Shown: positions 33,121 through 42,411 of the stretch, one piece after another
How positions within the stretch are numbered: the stretch's first letter is position 1
Layout: each line of letters starts with the position of its first letter
Program-made: the position numbers and the translations under genes
The notes under the pieces: generated by a model
What the model was told of the DNA's origin: nothing
Database searches by the model: none
What the model saw: only the letters and a program-made list of their open reading frames with translations
Assembly: GCF_000376565.1 (NCBI RefSeq)
Contig: NZ_BARG01000006.1
Location: forward strand, 1 to 64,000
From: Streptomyces hokutonensis
GTDB taxonomy: Bacteria > Actinomycetota > Actinomycetes > Streptomycetales > Streptomycetaceae
Direction of reading: 5' to 3'
DNA length: 64,000 bases

Positions 33121-34440
33121 ATGCCCGCCACCGAACCGCCCCCGGTGTCCCGCAGGCCCGCGGTCGTCGTGATGAGCGACCTGGTCGTCCTGGCACGGCA
33201 GACCCGGCTGATCGAGGAGATCGTCTCCCGGAACCTGGTCCCGCTGGTCCTGGTCGGACCGGACACGCCCATGGACCGGCTGCGCGTCCACATGGCCGAC
33301 CCCGCGCATCCGCTGTCGCTCCTGACCGAGGTGATCCGGGTACCGGACGCCGCGGTGGACACCGTGCTCTGCGCGGTACAGGACTGGGTGCGGGAGTACG
33401 AGGTGAAGGGGTCCGTCTGCTGCGGCGAGGTCTTCGTGGACCCGGCCGGCGCACTCGGCGAGCTGCTGCGGCTGCCCGGCCCCGGCGGCTGGGCGTCCCG
33501 CGTCTGCCGGGACAAGGTCATGCAGCGTACGGCGCTGAACGCGTTCGGTCCGCGCTGGCGTGCCGTCGCCCCGGCCGAGCGTTCCCGGGCCGAACCGCCC
33601 TGCTACCCGGCGGTCGTCAAACCCGCCGGCCGCATGTACAGCTCGGGCGTGTGCAGGGTCGACGACGCCGGGCAACTGCGGGCGGCCCTCGGCCAGTTCG
33701 GCCCCGAGGAGTCCGTACTGCTCGAAGAGCTGGTGGAGGGCCCCGAGTTCTCCGTCGAGGCGCTGGTCCACGACGGCGACGTGCTGTGGTCGGGCATCAC
33801 CGCCAAGCGCACCAACGAGGACGGCGGGCGTTTCTTCACCGAGATGGGGCACATCTGCCCGGCGCCCGGTCTCACGGCGGCCGAGGAGGCCGCGCTGACC
33901 TCGGCGAACGCCGGGGTGCTGACGAAGATCGGCCTGCGCGACGGGATCACGCACGCCGAGTTCCGGCTGTCGCGGGGCACCGCCGTACTGATGGAGGTGG
34001 CCGCGCGGCTGCCCGGCGACGCGATCACCGCGCTGTGGCACCTGGCGACCGGGGCCCCCATGGAACCGGCGATCATCGACCTGGCGCTGGGGGTCAAGAC
34101 CCGGTACCCGCAGCCGACCCGGCGGGCCGCACAGCGGTATGCGGACCACGAGAGCGGTGTGTTGGGCGAGGTCCACAGCACGCTGGAGGGCACCGGGGTC
34201 TCGTGGATCAAACGCGACGGTCTGTGGCCCGCCACCGAGGTGGCGGACGCCGACGCACCGCCCCGGTGCACCGCGGTACTGGTGGCCCGCGAGTCCGGTG
34301 ACTTCCTCGGTGCCCAGGTGGACTCCGGTGCCCGCTCGGTCTCCGTCGTCGGCGACGCGCCGCTGAGCGCCGACCTGGACGCCCTGGGCCGGGAGTGGGT
34401 GTCGGCCGTGCGCGTCGGCTACCGCACGGCCTCCCGCTGA
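33121..34440 (+). CDS. ATP-grasp carboxylate-amine ligase
   Basis: A 439-residue ATP-grasp protein. Visible are the nucleotide lysine region YPAVVKPAGRMYSSGV (about residues 161-176), LLEELVEGPEFSVEALVHDGDV (about 202-223) and the metal-binding LMEVAARLPGD (about 291-301). Such ligases couple a carboxylate to an amine via an acyl phosphate, forming peptide-like bonds without NRPS. GTGAGGTG-type site precedes the ATG, 9 bases after the MFS stop. With the GNAT it gives two possible amide-forming enzymes in one cluster. Confidence 0.88.
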   Translation: MPATEPPPVSRRPAVVVMSDLVVLARQTRLIEEIVSRNLVPLVLVGPDTPMDRLRVHMADPAHPLSLLTEVIRVPDAAVDTVLCAVQDWVREYEVKGSVCCGEVFVDPAGALGELLRLPGPGGWASRVCRDKVMQRTALNAFGPRWRAVAPAERSRAEPPCYPAVVKPAGRMYSSGVCRVDDAGQLRAALGQFGPEESVLLEELVEGPEFSVEALVHDGDVLWSGITAKRTNEDGGRFFTEMGHICPAPGLTAAEEAALTSANAGVLTKIGLRDGITHAEFRLSRGTAVLMEVAARLPGDAITALWHLATGAPMEPAIIDLALGVKTRYPQPTRRAAQRYADHESGVLGEVHSTLEGTGVSWIKRDGLWPATEVADADAPPRCTAVLVARESGDFLGAQVDSGARSVSVVGDAPLSADLDALGREWVSAVRVGYRTASR

Positions 34441-34543
34441 CGCCGGTCCGCTCAACGGCACAGCGCGGGACAAACCCGTTACAGATTCTCCACACTTTCC
34501 TCAGCAGACCGTCTGCCAGTCCTCTGTCGAGGGAAGTGACCGC

Positions 34544-35164
34544 ATGGGGAACTACGCCGACACGGCCGACATACGCAAGATCCCTGCTCTTTCTCCCATT
34601 GATCCGGAACTCACTCGCCGCACCGCGCTCCTCCTTCCGCCCGACTTCTCACTGGCGGGCTGGAAACGGTTCGGCAGGCATCTCTTCCTGATGTCGGACT
34701 CCTCCTGCTGGTGGCTCGGCGACTGGCTCGTATACGGCGAGAACAAATACCCGGGCCGCTATCGCCAGGCAATCGGCGAAACAGGACTCAACTACAAAAC
34801 ATTGCGGAACTACGCCTGGATATCGAAGAGGTTCTCCGTCCTGGAACGGCATGCGAGGCTCAGTTTCCAGCACCATGCGGAAGTGGCCTCGCTGCAGCCC
34901 GCCGAGCGCGGGCGGTGGCTGGAGCGCGCCGCGCGGGAGGGCTGGTCGCGGAACACGCTGCGCCAGCAGGTGCGCCAGACCCTGACCGTTCCGGACGACA
35001 AACGGGCGCAGGAGGTACGCCTCCAGGTGAGCGTCAGCAGCGAGCAGGAGCGAAAGTGGGTGCAGGCCGCCGAGCGCCACGGCCGCAACCTGGCCGAGTG
35101 GGTCATCATCTGCCTCGACCGGGCCGCCGCCCGTGAGACCGCGCCCGGCCTTCAGGGCCATTGA
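34544..35164 (+). CDS. LmbU-family cluster-situated regulator
   Basis: A 206-residue protein of the LmbU/NovE/HmtD type, regulators specific to secondary-metabolite clusters. Recognised by the conserved core LAGWKRFGRHLFLMSDSSCWWLGDWLVYGE (about residues 37-66) followed by YPGRYRQAIGETGLNYKTLRNYAWISKRF; LmbU binds DNA through this central part. The ATG at 34544 follows a GAGGGAAG site. The 103-base gap upstream could hold its own promoter, but no CGCCGGCG occurs there. It would be expected to activate the cluster through the octamers at 28067 and 30587. Confidence 0.87.
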   Translation: MGNYADTADIRKIPALSPIDPELTRRTALLLPPDFSLAGWKRFGRHLFLMSDSSCWWLGDWLVYGENKYPGRYRQAIGETGLNYKTLRNYAWISKRFSVLERHARLSFQHHAEVASLQPAERGRWLERAAREGWSRNTLRQQVRQTLTVPDDKRAQEVRLQVSVSSEQERKWVQAAERHGRNLAEWVIICLDRAAARETAPGLQGH

Positions 35165-35226
35165 TCGACCAGGCTCCTCGTACCGACGAGGGGCCTGTTC
35201 CTTGTTTGGCCGGTTACCCTCTCGCC

Positions 35227-35940
35227 ATGGCAGCCCGTGACCTCCAGGAGCGGATCAAGAAGCTCATCCTCGACCGTCGGCTGCCCTCGGGGGCGCCGCT
35301 GCCGACCGAGCCCGAGCTGATGGTGTTCCTCGGCGCGAGCCGGAACTCGGTGCGCGAGGCGCTCAAGGCCCTGCAGGCGATGGGGATCGTCGAGATCCGG
35401 CACGGGTTCGGGACGTACGTCGGGCCGATGTCGCTCGCGCCGATGGTCGAGGGCCTCGCGTTCCGCACCGTCGTCGGGCACTACCGGGGCGAGGACAGTC
35501 TGCTGCAGCTGCTCGAACTGCGGGAGGCGGTGGAGTCGGGGCTCGTCGCGAGGCTCGCGGGGCGGCTGCCGGACCGGGATCTCGTCGAACTCGACGCGCT
35601 GGTACGGCAGATGGAGCGGGAGGCCGCCGAGGGAGTCGGGCTCGCGGCCACCGACCGCGCCTTTCACGCCACTCTCTACCGGGGGCTGGACAACGCGCTG
35701 CTGAGCGAGGTCCTGGAAGCCTTCTGGGACGCCTTCCACCGCGTCCGCGCCGATCTCGCCACCGGCCCGCAGGACCCCGAAGTCACCTGTCGTCAGCACC
35801 GGGAGATCCTCGACGCGGTCCGGTCCGGGGATGCGAAACGCGCCGAGAAGGCCATAAGGGAACACTTCGACAACGTGCGCACAAGGTTGTCCACAACGAC
35901 TCCACCTGATCCTCACACGCGCCCCAATGAACGCGTATGA
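35227..35940 (+). CDS. FadR-type GntR regulator (FCD domain)
   Basis: A 237-residue GntR regulator: winged helix at about residues 5-70 (LQERIKKLILDRRLPSGAPLPTEPELMVFLGASRNSVREALKALQAMGIVEIR) and a helical FCD effector domain (about 90-225, with the metal-binding DRAFHATLYRG). ATG 35227 has no ribosome site; TACCCT lies 7 bases upstream, which suggests a leaderless mRNA. An in-frame extension starting at 35161 would overlap the LmbU stop and is not supported. It lies 62 bases after the LmbU gene but may belong to the neighbouring cell-wall locus instead. Confidence 0.87.
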   Translation: MAARDLQERIKKLILDRRLPSGAPLPTEPELMVFLGASRNSVREALKALQAMGIVEIRHGFGTYVGPMSLAPMVEGLAFRTVVGHYRGEDSLLQLLELREAVESGLVARLAGRLPDRDLVELDALVRQMEREAAEGVGLAATDRAFHATLYRGLDNALLSEVLEAFWDAFHRVRADLATGPQDPEVTCRQHREILDAVRSGDAKRAEKAIREHFDNVRTRLSTTTPPDPHTRPNERV

Positions 35941-36174
35941 CCGGTAAACAGCGCGTTTCGTGTCTTGCGATCAAGATGAACACCGTAGAACCCTGGTTTT
36001 GAAGATGCTGTCGGTACACGGCAGTTGAGGGGGTACGGAACCGGTTGCGCGGTTTCGCGGGGAGGAGGGGCCCCGCCCGGGAACAGATGTCTGAGGGGGC
36101 ATCGCGCAACCGGACGGTCGCAGTCGCATGTCTTTGTGAGTGGACTGTGTGGTGACTGTGGCCACCACTGACAC

Positions 36175-36242
36175 GCCCGTCGAGGGTCGAGGGGGACCCT
36201 GACGGGCGGCCGCGACAAACAAACACGCGCGTTTTTGCGTGT
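36175..36242 (+). promoter_or_regulatory. Structured leader of cslA
   Basis: The 315-base gap 35941-36255 has lower GC and no recognisable gene. Close to cslA it contains two hairpins: GCCCGTCGAGGGTC (36175-36188) with GACCCTGACGGGC (36195-36207), one bulge; and ACACGC (36223-36228) with GCGTGT (36237-36242) around a T-run. They lie in the presumed 5' leader and could act as an attenuator or mRNA stabiliser. Confidence 0.4.
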
Positions 36243-36255
36243 GGGGGGATGACTC

Positions 36256-38202
36256 ATGACGTCGACGCCGACGGGCGCCCGACAGGGCTTCGACCCGTCA
36301 CAAACCACCGAACTCAGAGTCCCGGGACACCGGACCGGCAGCTTCCGCCGGATCAAGAAGACACTTCCGAGATACGACTACGAGCACTACAGCCGCCTTG
36401 CGGGACCCCTCACCCAGCCCGCCCCGGACCGGCCGTACAAGGTCCAGTACCGGTCGCTGCTGTCGCAGGAGACGCACCGCGTCCGCGCCGCGCTCATGCT
36501 GGGTGCGGCGCCGCTGCTGTCCCTGATCCTGCTGGGCTGGCTGCTGCAGCCCAAGCACTGGACCCAACGCGACTATCCCGCCTACGACTTCCTGCCCGCG
36601 CTGGACATCGTGATGCTGGTCGCGATCGGGCTGATCGAGTTCTTCCGCTGCATGAACGTGCTGTCCAACGCGCACGCCACGCTGGTCGCCCGCGACCCGA
36701 TCCCGGTGGTGCCCGAGACCGGCACGAGAGTCGCGTTCATCACGACGTTCGTGCCCGGCAAGGAGCCCCTGGAGATGGTCACCAAGACCTTGGAGGCGGC
36801 CGTACGGCTGCGCCACCGGGGGCTTCTGCACGTGTGGCTCCTCGACGAGGGCGACGATCCCGAGGTCAAGGCCGTCTGCGGGCGGCTCGGCGTACACCAC
36901 TTCTCCCGCAAGGGAGTCGAGAAGTGGAACCGGCCCAAGGGACCCAACCGCGCGAAGACCAAGCACGGCAACTACAACGCCTGGCTGGAGGCGCACGGCG
37001 ACGAGTACGACTACTTCGCCTCCGTCGACACCGACCACGTGCCGCTGCCCAACTACCTGGAGCGGATGCTCGGTTTCTTCCGCGACCCGGACGTCGGCTT
37101 CGTCATCGGCCCCCAGGTGTACGGCAATTACGACACCCCGGTCACCAAGGCCGCCGAGTCGCAGCAGTTCCTCTTCCACGCCCTGATCCAGCGGGCCGGC
37201 AACCGCTACGGCTCGCCGATGTTCGTCGGCACGTCGAACGCCGTACGGATCAAGGCACTTCAGCAGATCGGCGGGCTGTACGACTCGATCACCGAGGACA
37301 TGGCCACCGGCTTCGAGATGCACCGGGCCAAGAACCCGGCCACCGGCAAGAAGTGGAAGTCGGTCTACACACCGGACGTCCTCGCGGTCGGCGAAGGGCC
37401 CAGCGCCTGGACGGACTTCTTCACCCAGCAGCTCCGGTGGTCGCGCGGGACGTACGAGACGATCCTCAAGCAGTACTGGAAGGGCTTCTTCTCGATGCCT
37501 CCGGGCAAGCTCTTCAACTACACGATGATGATCATCTTCTATCCGATGTCGGCCCTCAACTGGATACTGGCGGCGCTGAGTTGCGCCCTGTTCCTGGGGC
37601 TGGGCGCCTCGGGTGTGAACATCGACCCGACGATGTGGCTGATGCTCTACGGCAACGCGTCCGCGCTGCAGATCGGCCTCTACATCTGGAACCGCCGCCA
37701 CAACGTCTCCCCGCACGAGCCGGAGGGGTCGGGCGGGGTCGCCGGCATGGTGATGTCCGCGCTGTCGGCGCCGATCTACGCGCGCTCGCTCTTCGACGCC
37801 GTACTGCGCAGGAAGAGCAAGTTCGTCGTGACGCCCAAGGGTGACTCGGCCAGCCCCGACACGCTGTTCGGGACGTTCCGGGTGCACTGGTTCTTCATCC
37901 TGATCTTCGGCGGCTCGCTGATGGCCGGGTTCGAGAACGGGCACTCCCACCCCGCGATGATCACGTGGGCCACGTTCGCCCTGCTGATCACCGCGTCGCC
38001 GATCCTGGCCTGGCGGTACATGCTGCGCCAGGAGAAGAAGCAGCCGCCCGCCCTCCCGGCCGAACCCCGGGACGCCGTCCCGCCGCAGCCGGTGCCGGCC
38101 GCGCATGTGCCGCAGCAGAAGCCCAGTTGGGCGGCCTCGGCCACCAACAGCGAGCAGACCATGCAGATCGCGCTCGGCGGACCGGGGGGACGTAAGGAAT
38201 GA
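36256..38202 (+). CDS. cslA: Cellulose-synthase-like glycosyltransferase CslA
   Basis: A 648-residue membrane processive family-2 glycosyltransferase that makes the beta-glycan deposited at growing hyphal tips. Motifs: LLDEGDDPEV, FASVDTDHVPLP (DxD), TEDMATGFEM (TED), and QQLRWSRGTYE (QxxRW). Two membrane helices precede and about four follow the cytosolic catalytic domain (about residues 150-420). The ATG follows GGGGGGA. It overlaps glxA by 4 bases (ATGA), matching the known cslA-glxA operon. No PilZ domain is seen. Confidence 0.95.
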   Translation: MTSTPTGARQGFDPSQTTELRVPGHRTGSFRRIKKTLPRYDYEHYSRLAGPLTQPAPDRPYKVQYRSLLSQETHRVRAALMLGAAPLLSLILLGWLLQPKHWTQRDYPAYDFLPALDIVMLVAIGLIEFFRCMNVLSNAHATLVARDPIPVVPETGTRVAFITTFVPGKEPLEMVTKTLEAAVRLRHRGLLHVWLLDEGDDPEVKAVCGRLGVHHFSRKGVEKWNRPKGPNRAKTKHGNYNAWLEAHGDEYDYFASVDTDHVPLPNYLERMLGFFRDPDVGFVIGPQVYGNYDTPVTKAAESQQFLFHALIQRAGNRYGSPMFVGTSNAVRIKALQQIGGLYDSITEDMATGFEMHRAKNPATGKKWKSVYTPDVLAVGEGPSAWTDFFTQQLRWSRGTYETILKQYWKGFFSMPPGKLFNYTMMIIFYPMSALNWILAALSCALFLGLGASGVNIDPTMWLMLYGNASALQIGLYIWNRRHNVSPHEPEGSGGVAGMVMSALSAPIYARSLFDAVLRRKSKFVVTPKGDSASPDTLFGTFRVHWFFILIFGGSLMAGFENGHSHPAMITWATFALLITASPILAWRYMLRQEKKQPPALPAEPRDAVPPQPVPAAHVPQQKPSWAASATNSEQTMQIALGGPGGRKE

Positions 38203-40133
38203 AGGAAGCCGGCCGGCGCCGTGCCCGTCGACTCGCGATCAGCACGGTGGTCGTCATCGCCCTGGCCGGGATGAACGGGCCCTGGCTGTACAGATTCGGC
38301 ACCGAGAGATACCACCAGTACGTCATCAACAAACCCGAGTACAAGGCCGACAACGGGCACTGGGACATCATCCAGTTCCCGAAGAAGTACCGGCAGGACA
38401 CCATCCACGCGGCGCTGCTGCGCACCGGCAAGGTGCTGCTCATCGCCGGGTCGGGCAACAACCAGGACAACTTCAACGCGAAGAGGTTCGACACCCGGAT
38501 CTGGGACCCGGTCAAGGGCACCATCAAGAAGGTGCCCACCCCGGCCGACCTGTTCTGCACCGGGCACACCCAGCTCGCCAACGGCAACATCCTCATCGCG
38601 GGCGGCACAAAGAAGTACGAGAAGCTGAAGGGTGACGTCAAGAAGGCCGGCGGCGTCATGATCCTTTACAACGAGAACCCCGACAAGCCGATGACACTGC
38701 CCCAGGGCACGAAGTTCACCGGCAAGGCGAACGGCAAGACCTTCGTGTCCACGGACTCGGCGCTGATTCCGCGCGCGACCAAGGTGTTCGACAAGAAGAC
38801 CGGCAGGTTCCTGCGGAACAACCCCGGTTACGCCCGGGTCGTCGTCGAGGCGCCCAAGGAGGGCACCCAGTACGAGACCGGCACCCAGGACAACTACCGG
38901 ATCCAGGGGCTGACCGGCGCCGACGAGCGCAACACGTACGGCATCGGGAACAAGTTCGGGCTCGACAAGCGGGACTTCGAGGGGATCAAGAACGCCTACG
39001 AGTTCGATCCGGTCGCCGAGAAGTACATCAAGGTCGATCCGATGAACGAGGCGCGCTGGTATCCGACGCTGACGACGCTGTCGGACGGGAAGGTGCTCAG
39101 CGTCTCCGGGCTCGACGACATCGGGCAGTTGGTGCCGGGGAAGAACGAGATCTTCGATCCGGCGACGAAGAAGTGGACGTACACGAAGACCAAGCGGCAG
39201 TTCCCGACGTATCCCGCGCTGTTCCTGATGGAGAACGGAAAGCTGTTCTACTCGGGGTCGAACGCGGGGTACGGACCCGACAACGTGGGCCGCGATCCCG
39301 GCATTTGGGACGTCGACACCAATCAGTTCACGAAGATTCCCGGGCTGAGTGATCCGAACATGATGGAGACCTCGGCGACCGTGCTGCTCGCTCCGGCGCA
39401 GGACGAGAAGTACATGGTGATCGGGGGCGGGGGTGTCGGTGAGTCGAAGCTGTCGACGAACAAGACGCGGCTCGTCGATCTCAAGGACGCCAACCCCAAG
39501 TTCGTGGACGGGCCCACGCTGGAGAAGGGCACGCGGTACGCGCAGACGTCGATCCTGCCGGACGACACCGTGCTGGTGTCGGGCGGGTCGGAGGACTATC
39601 GGGGGCGGAGCGACTCCGACATCCTTCAGGCGCGGCTGTACCACCCGGACACGAACACCTTCGAGAAGGTCGCCGATCCGCTGGTGGGGCGGAACTACCA
39701 CTCCGGGTCGATCCTGCTGCCGGACGGGCGGGTGATGTTCTTCGGGTCCAACTCCTTGTACGCGGACAAGGCGAACACGAAGCCGGGGGTTTTCGAGCAG
39801 CGGATCGAGATCTATACGCCGCCGTATCTGTACCGGGATTCTCGGCCGGATATTTCCGGGGGGCCGGAGAGCATTGCGCGCGGCTCGTCCGGGACGTTCA
39901 CCTCGCAGCACGCGTCGTCGATCAAGAAGGTGCGGCTGATCCGGCCCAGTGCGTCCACGCATGTCACGGATGTGGATCAGCGGTCTATCGCGTTGGACTT
40001 CAAGACGGCCGGGAACAAGATCACGGTGACCGTGCCCAAGGACAAGAACTTGGTGCAGTCGGGGTGGTACATGCTGTTCGTGGATGATGATCAGGGGACG
40101 CCGAGCAAGGCTGTGTGGGTCAAGGTGCCGTAG
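38199..40133 (+). CDS. glxA: Radical-copper oxidase GlxA
   Basis: A 644-residue galactose-oxidase-like copper radical enzyme that processes the CslA glycan at the cell surface. N-terminal signal anchor RRLAISTVVVIALAGMNGPW, then Kelch-type propeller. Copper/cofactor residues fit LFCTGHTQLANG (Cys for the Cys-Tyr crosslink), EARWYPTLTTL (Tyr), GRNYHSGSILLPDG (Tyr and His) and STHVTDVDQR (His). The C terminus has the Ig-like domain (IDFKTAGNKITVTVPKD). Length agrees with S. lividans GlxA. Translationally coupled to cslA. Confidence 0.95.
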   Translation: MKEAGRRRARRLAISTVVVIALAGMNGPWLYRFGTERYHQYVINKPEYKADNGHWDIIQFPKKYRQDTIHAALLRTGKVLLIAGSGNNQDNFNAKRFDTRIWDPVKGTIKKVPTPADLFCTGHTQLANGNILIAGGTKKYEKLKGDVKKAGGVMILYNENPDKPMTLPQGTKFTGKANGKTFVSTDSALIPRATKVFDKKTGRFLRNNPGYARVVVEAPKEGTQYETGTQDNYRIQGLTGADERNTYGIGNKFGLDKRDFEGIKNAYEFDPVAEKYIKVDPMNEARWYPTLTTLSDGKVLSVSGLDDIGQLVPGKNEIFDPATKKWTYTKTKRQFPTYPALFLMENGKLFYSGSNAGYGPDNVGRDPGIWDVDTNQFTKIPGLSDPNMMETSATVLLAPAQDEKYMVIGGGGVGESKLSTNKTRLVDLKDANPKFVDGPTLEKGTRYAQTSILPDDTVLVSGGSEDYRGRSDSDILQARLYHPDTNTFEKVADPLVGRNYHSGSILLPDGRVMFFGSNSLYADKANTKPGVFEQRIEIYTPPYLYRDSRPDISGGPESIARGSSGTFTSQHASSIKKVRLIRPSASTHVTDVDQRSIALDFKTAGNKITVTVPKDKNLVQSGWYMLFVDDDQGTPSKAVWVKVP

Positions 40134-40141
40134 AAGGTTGT

Positions 40142-40218
40142 CGGTTGGGTGCGGGTGCGTGGGGGCTGGTCGCGCCCGCGCGGCGGAGCCGCAAATCGAT
40201 ACAGCCCCGCGCCCCTAA
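40142..40218. repeat. Dispersed Streptomyces repeat between glxA and cslZ
   Basis: Runs GGGGGCTGGTCGCGCC...GCGGCGGAGCCGC...AGCCCCGCGCCCC. The same element, reverse-complemented and slightly longer, is at 47168-47252, and its end is at 1-16. Here it lies between convergent gene ends, where its GC-rich dyads (GGGGC/GCCCC, GCGGC/GCCGC) may act as a bidirectional terminator. Confidence 0.8.
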
Positions 40219-41243
40219 GACCTTGATGCTTGCGCCAGCTTCAAGGCATAACTTGCCCACCACTCGCCCGCCTTCGGGCCGCCCTTGCACTCGCCGTCCG
40301 ACTCTCCCGGGCGTTTGATCCACAAGTAGGCGTCCACCAACGGGTCTGCCGTCTTTGTCGTCGGGGTTTCGCCCAGGGAACGGCCCGGCGGGTTGCACCA
40401 GTTCTCGTCCTCGTCTCCTGCCGTATACGGTCCGTTGCCGTTTCGGCTGGTGTCGATGACGAAGTGTTTGTTGTCGGTCTTGGCCGAGAGTTGTTTGCCG
40501 TACGCGATGGAGTCTTGCGTGGAGTAGAAGTTGGAGACGTTCACGGCGAAGCCGTCGGCCTTGGCGATGCCTGCTCGTTGGAGGGGCTGGTAGATCTCGT
40601 CGGGGTGGCCCCAGCCGGCGTTTCCGGCGTCGAGGTAGACCTTCGTGTGCTGGAGGGACTTGAGCTTGGTGATGGCGTAGTTCAGGAGGTCGTAGCGCTC
40701 GTCCTGGAACTGGGCGGGGGTGCAGCCGTCGACCAGGTGGAGCAGGGCGTCCGGTTCGAGGATCAGCGTGGCGGAGCGGTCGGCGATGCCCTGGGCCACG
40801 GCGTCGATCCAGGCGCGGTAGGAGTCGCCGTCGCCCGCGCCGCCCTGGGAGTACTGACCGCAGTCGCGGTGCGGGATGTTGTAGAGGACGAGGAGGGCGG
40901 TGCGGCCGGCCTTGTCGGCGGCCTCGGTGAAGCCCTGCGCCTCCGCCTTGGGGTTCTCCGGGCCGATCCACTCGCCGGTGGGCTGTTCGGCGATCTTCCT
41001 GATCTGTTCGGCGTCGGCGGTCTTGCCGGCCTTGGCGTAGGCGGCGACCTGCCGGGCCGCGTTGGTGTCCGGGTTGACCCAGATCGGGTCGGTGCCGCCG
41101 GGCTGTTGGCTGATCTTCGCCCCCGCGTCGGGCTTCTTGTCCCCGCCCCCCGACGAGCATCCCGCGAGGAGCAGTGCCGCCCCCAGGACCAGTGCCGACG
41201 CCCGTGTGCCGAAGGGGACCGGGGTCCCCTGGCTGCCGTACAT
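40215..41243 (-). CDS. cslZ: GH6-family endoglucanase lipoprotein (CslZ)
   Basis: A 342-residue glycoside hydrolase family 6 endoglucanase. Lipoprotein signal ends LLLAGC (Cys about residue 27). Catalytic and binding motifs: GDGDSYRAWIDAVAQG, LILEPDALLHL (acid Asp), YLDAGNAGWGHP, GFAVNVSNF, DTSRNGNGP, WCNPPGRSLG and WIKRPGESDGEC. Start ATG 41243 with AAGGGGGAG upstream; the longer frame to 41306 is not needed. Convergent with glxA; the enzyme probably trims or releases the CslA product. Symbol by analogy with the S. coelicolor locus. Confidence 0.88.
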   Translation of the reverse strand: MYGSQGTPVPFGTRASALVLGAALLLAGCSSGGGDKKPDAGAKISQQPGGTDPIWVNPDTNAARQVAAYAKAGKTADAEQIRKIAEQPTGEWIGPENPKAEAQGFTEAADKAGRTALLVLYNIPHRDCGQYSQGGAGDGDSYRAWIDAVAQGIADRSATLILEPDALLHLVDGCTPAQFQDERYDLLNYAITKLKSLQHTKVYLDAGNAGWGHPDEIYQPLQRAGIAKADGFAVNVSNFYSTQDSIAYGKQLSAKTDNKHFVIDTSRNGNGPYTAGDEDENWCNPPGRSLGETPTTKTADPLVDAYLWIKRPGESDGECKGGPKAGEWWASYALKLAQASRS

Positions 41244-41397
41244 CCAACTCCCCCTTGGCTGTACCGATCCAAGGCTCAATCGTGACATACGTGGCGTGCC
41301 GCCCACGAGAACGCCCGGGATGTTGTCGGCCGGTTGTTACAGCACGGCCGCGTTGGGTAGGCGCCCGGCCCTAGGGCGCAGGGGGAAGGTGGCCGTC

Positions 41398-42147
41398 ATG
41401 CACCGTACGAACGGGGAGGGGCGGCTGGCCGCGGCGCTGGTGGAGGCGGCCGACACGCTGACCGAGACCTTCGACACCGGGGACTATCTGCGCCGGCTGT
41501 CCGACCACTGCGTGGAACTGCTGTCGGCGTGGACGGCCGGGGTGATGCTGATCGACGGCGGTCAGGCCGTGTCGCTGGCCGGGAGCAGTCACCGGGAGGC
41601 GGTGGCGCTCGATCTGCTGGCGGCCCAGCACGCTGGCGGACCCTGTCTGGAGAGCTACGGCTCCGGGCGGGCCGTGGCGCCGGTGTCGATCGGGGTGGCC
41701 CATGCGGCCGCCCGCTGGCCGGAGTTCACCGAGCGGGCGCTGCGGCACGGGATCGTGGCTACCTTCGCGGTGCCGGTGCGGCGGCGGGACACGCTGCTCG
41801 GCGCGCTCAATGTGTTCGTGCCGACGCTGCCCAACGGCGGCCCGGACGGCGGTCGTTGGGAGTTGGCGGTGGCGCAGGCACTGGCCGACGCGGCGGGACT
41901 GGGGCTGCAGAACCATCGCACGTACGCCCAATACCGGTCCCTGGCCGGGCAGTTGCAGGACGCGCTGTCGAGCCGGGTACGGATCGAGCAGGCCAAGGGG
42001 ATGCTCGCGGAGCGCTGGCAGGTCGGTACCGACGAGGCGTTCATGGAGCTGCGCCAGTACGCGCGGCGACGTCGGCTGCCGCTGGACCGGGTGGCCCGGT
42101 CGGTGATCGAACGGAGCGTGGACGATGCCGAGTTGAGGGGTCCGTAG
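41398..42147 (+). CDS. GAF-ANTAR antiterminator-type regulator
   Basis: A 249-residue signal protein: GAF domain about residues 15-165 (LLSAWTAGVMLIDGGQAVSLAGSSHREAVALDLLAAQHAGGPC) and ANTAR RNA-binding domain at the C terminus (SRVRIEQAKGMLAERWQVGTDEAFMELRQYARRRRLPLDRVARSVIE). ANTAR proteins bind paired RNA hexaloops to prevent termination. Start ATG 41398 after GGGGGAAGG; GTG 41389 is an alternative. The GAF ligand is unknown. Confidence 0.87.
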   Translation: MHRTNGEGRLAAALVEAADTLTETFDTGDYLRRLSDHCVELLSAWTAGVMLIDGGQAVSLAGSSHREAVALDLLAAQHAGGPCLESYGSGRAVAPVSIGVAHAAARWPEFTERALRHGIVATFAVPVRRRDTLLGALNVFVPTLPNGGPDGGRWELAVAQALADAAGLGLQNHRTYAQYRSLAGQLQDALSSRVRIEQAKGMLAERWQVGTDEAFMELRQYARRRRLPLDRVARSVIERSVDDAELRGP

Positions 42148-42411
42148 AACCCTGAATCACCTGTGCATATGACAGGGAGCTACCACGTAGGGACATGGCG
42201 TCATTCGCCCTCTAGGCCCGGGCGCTCATTCGTTCTACAGTCGACTCGAACGGCCCCAGCCCCCGGCCGGTTCGTACCCTCCACCACGGTGTTTTCCCAT
42301 GCCTCCCGCGCAGTTCGCCGGGTTACTCCCGCAGCCCGGGCGCGCGCGGTCGAGGACCAGCCCGGTCGGCGGCTTCGGGGGGAGCGGGTCGTCGGCCGGG
42401 CCAGGTGCGGT

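Noticed and set aside
36298..38106. Minus-strand frame across cslA
   Set aside because: cslA carries all glycosyltransferase motifs on the plus strand; the antisense frame is Arg/His/Gly-rich.
42148..42411. Gene or RNA in the convergent gap after the ANTAR gene
   Set aside because: No long frame, hairpin-loop pair or promoter strong enough to support a call.
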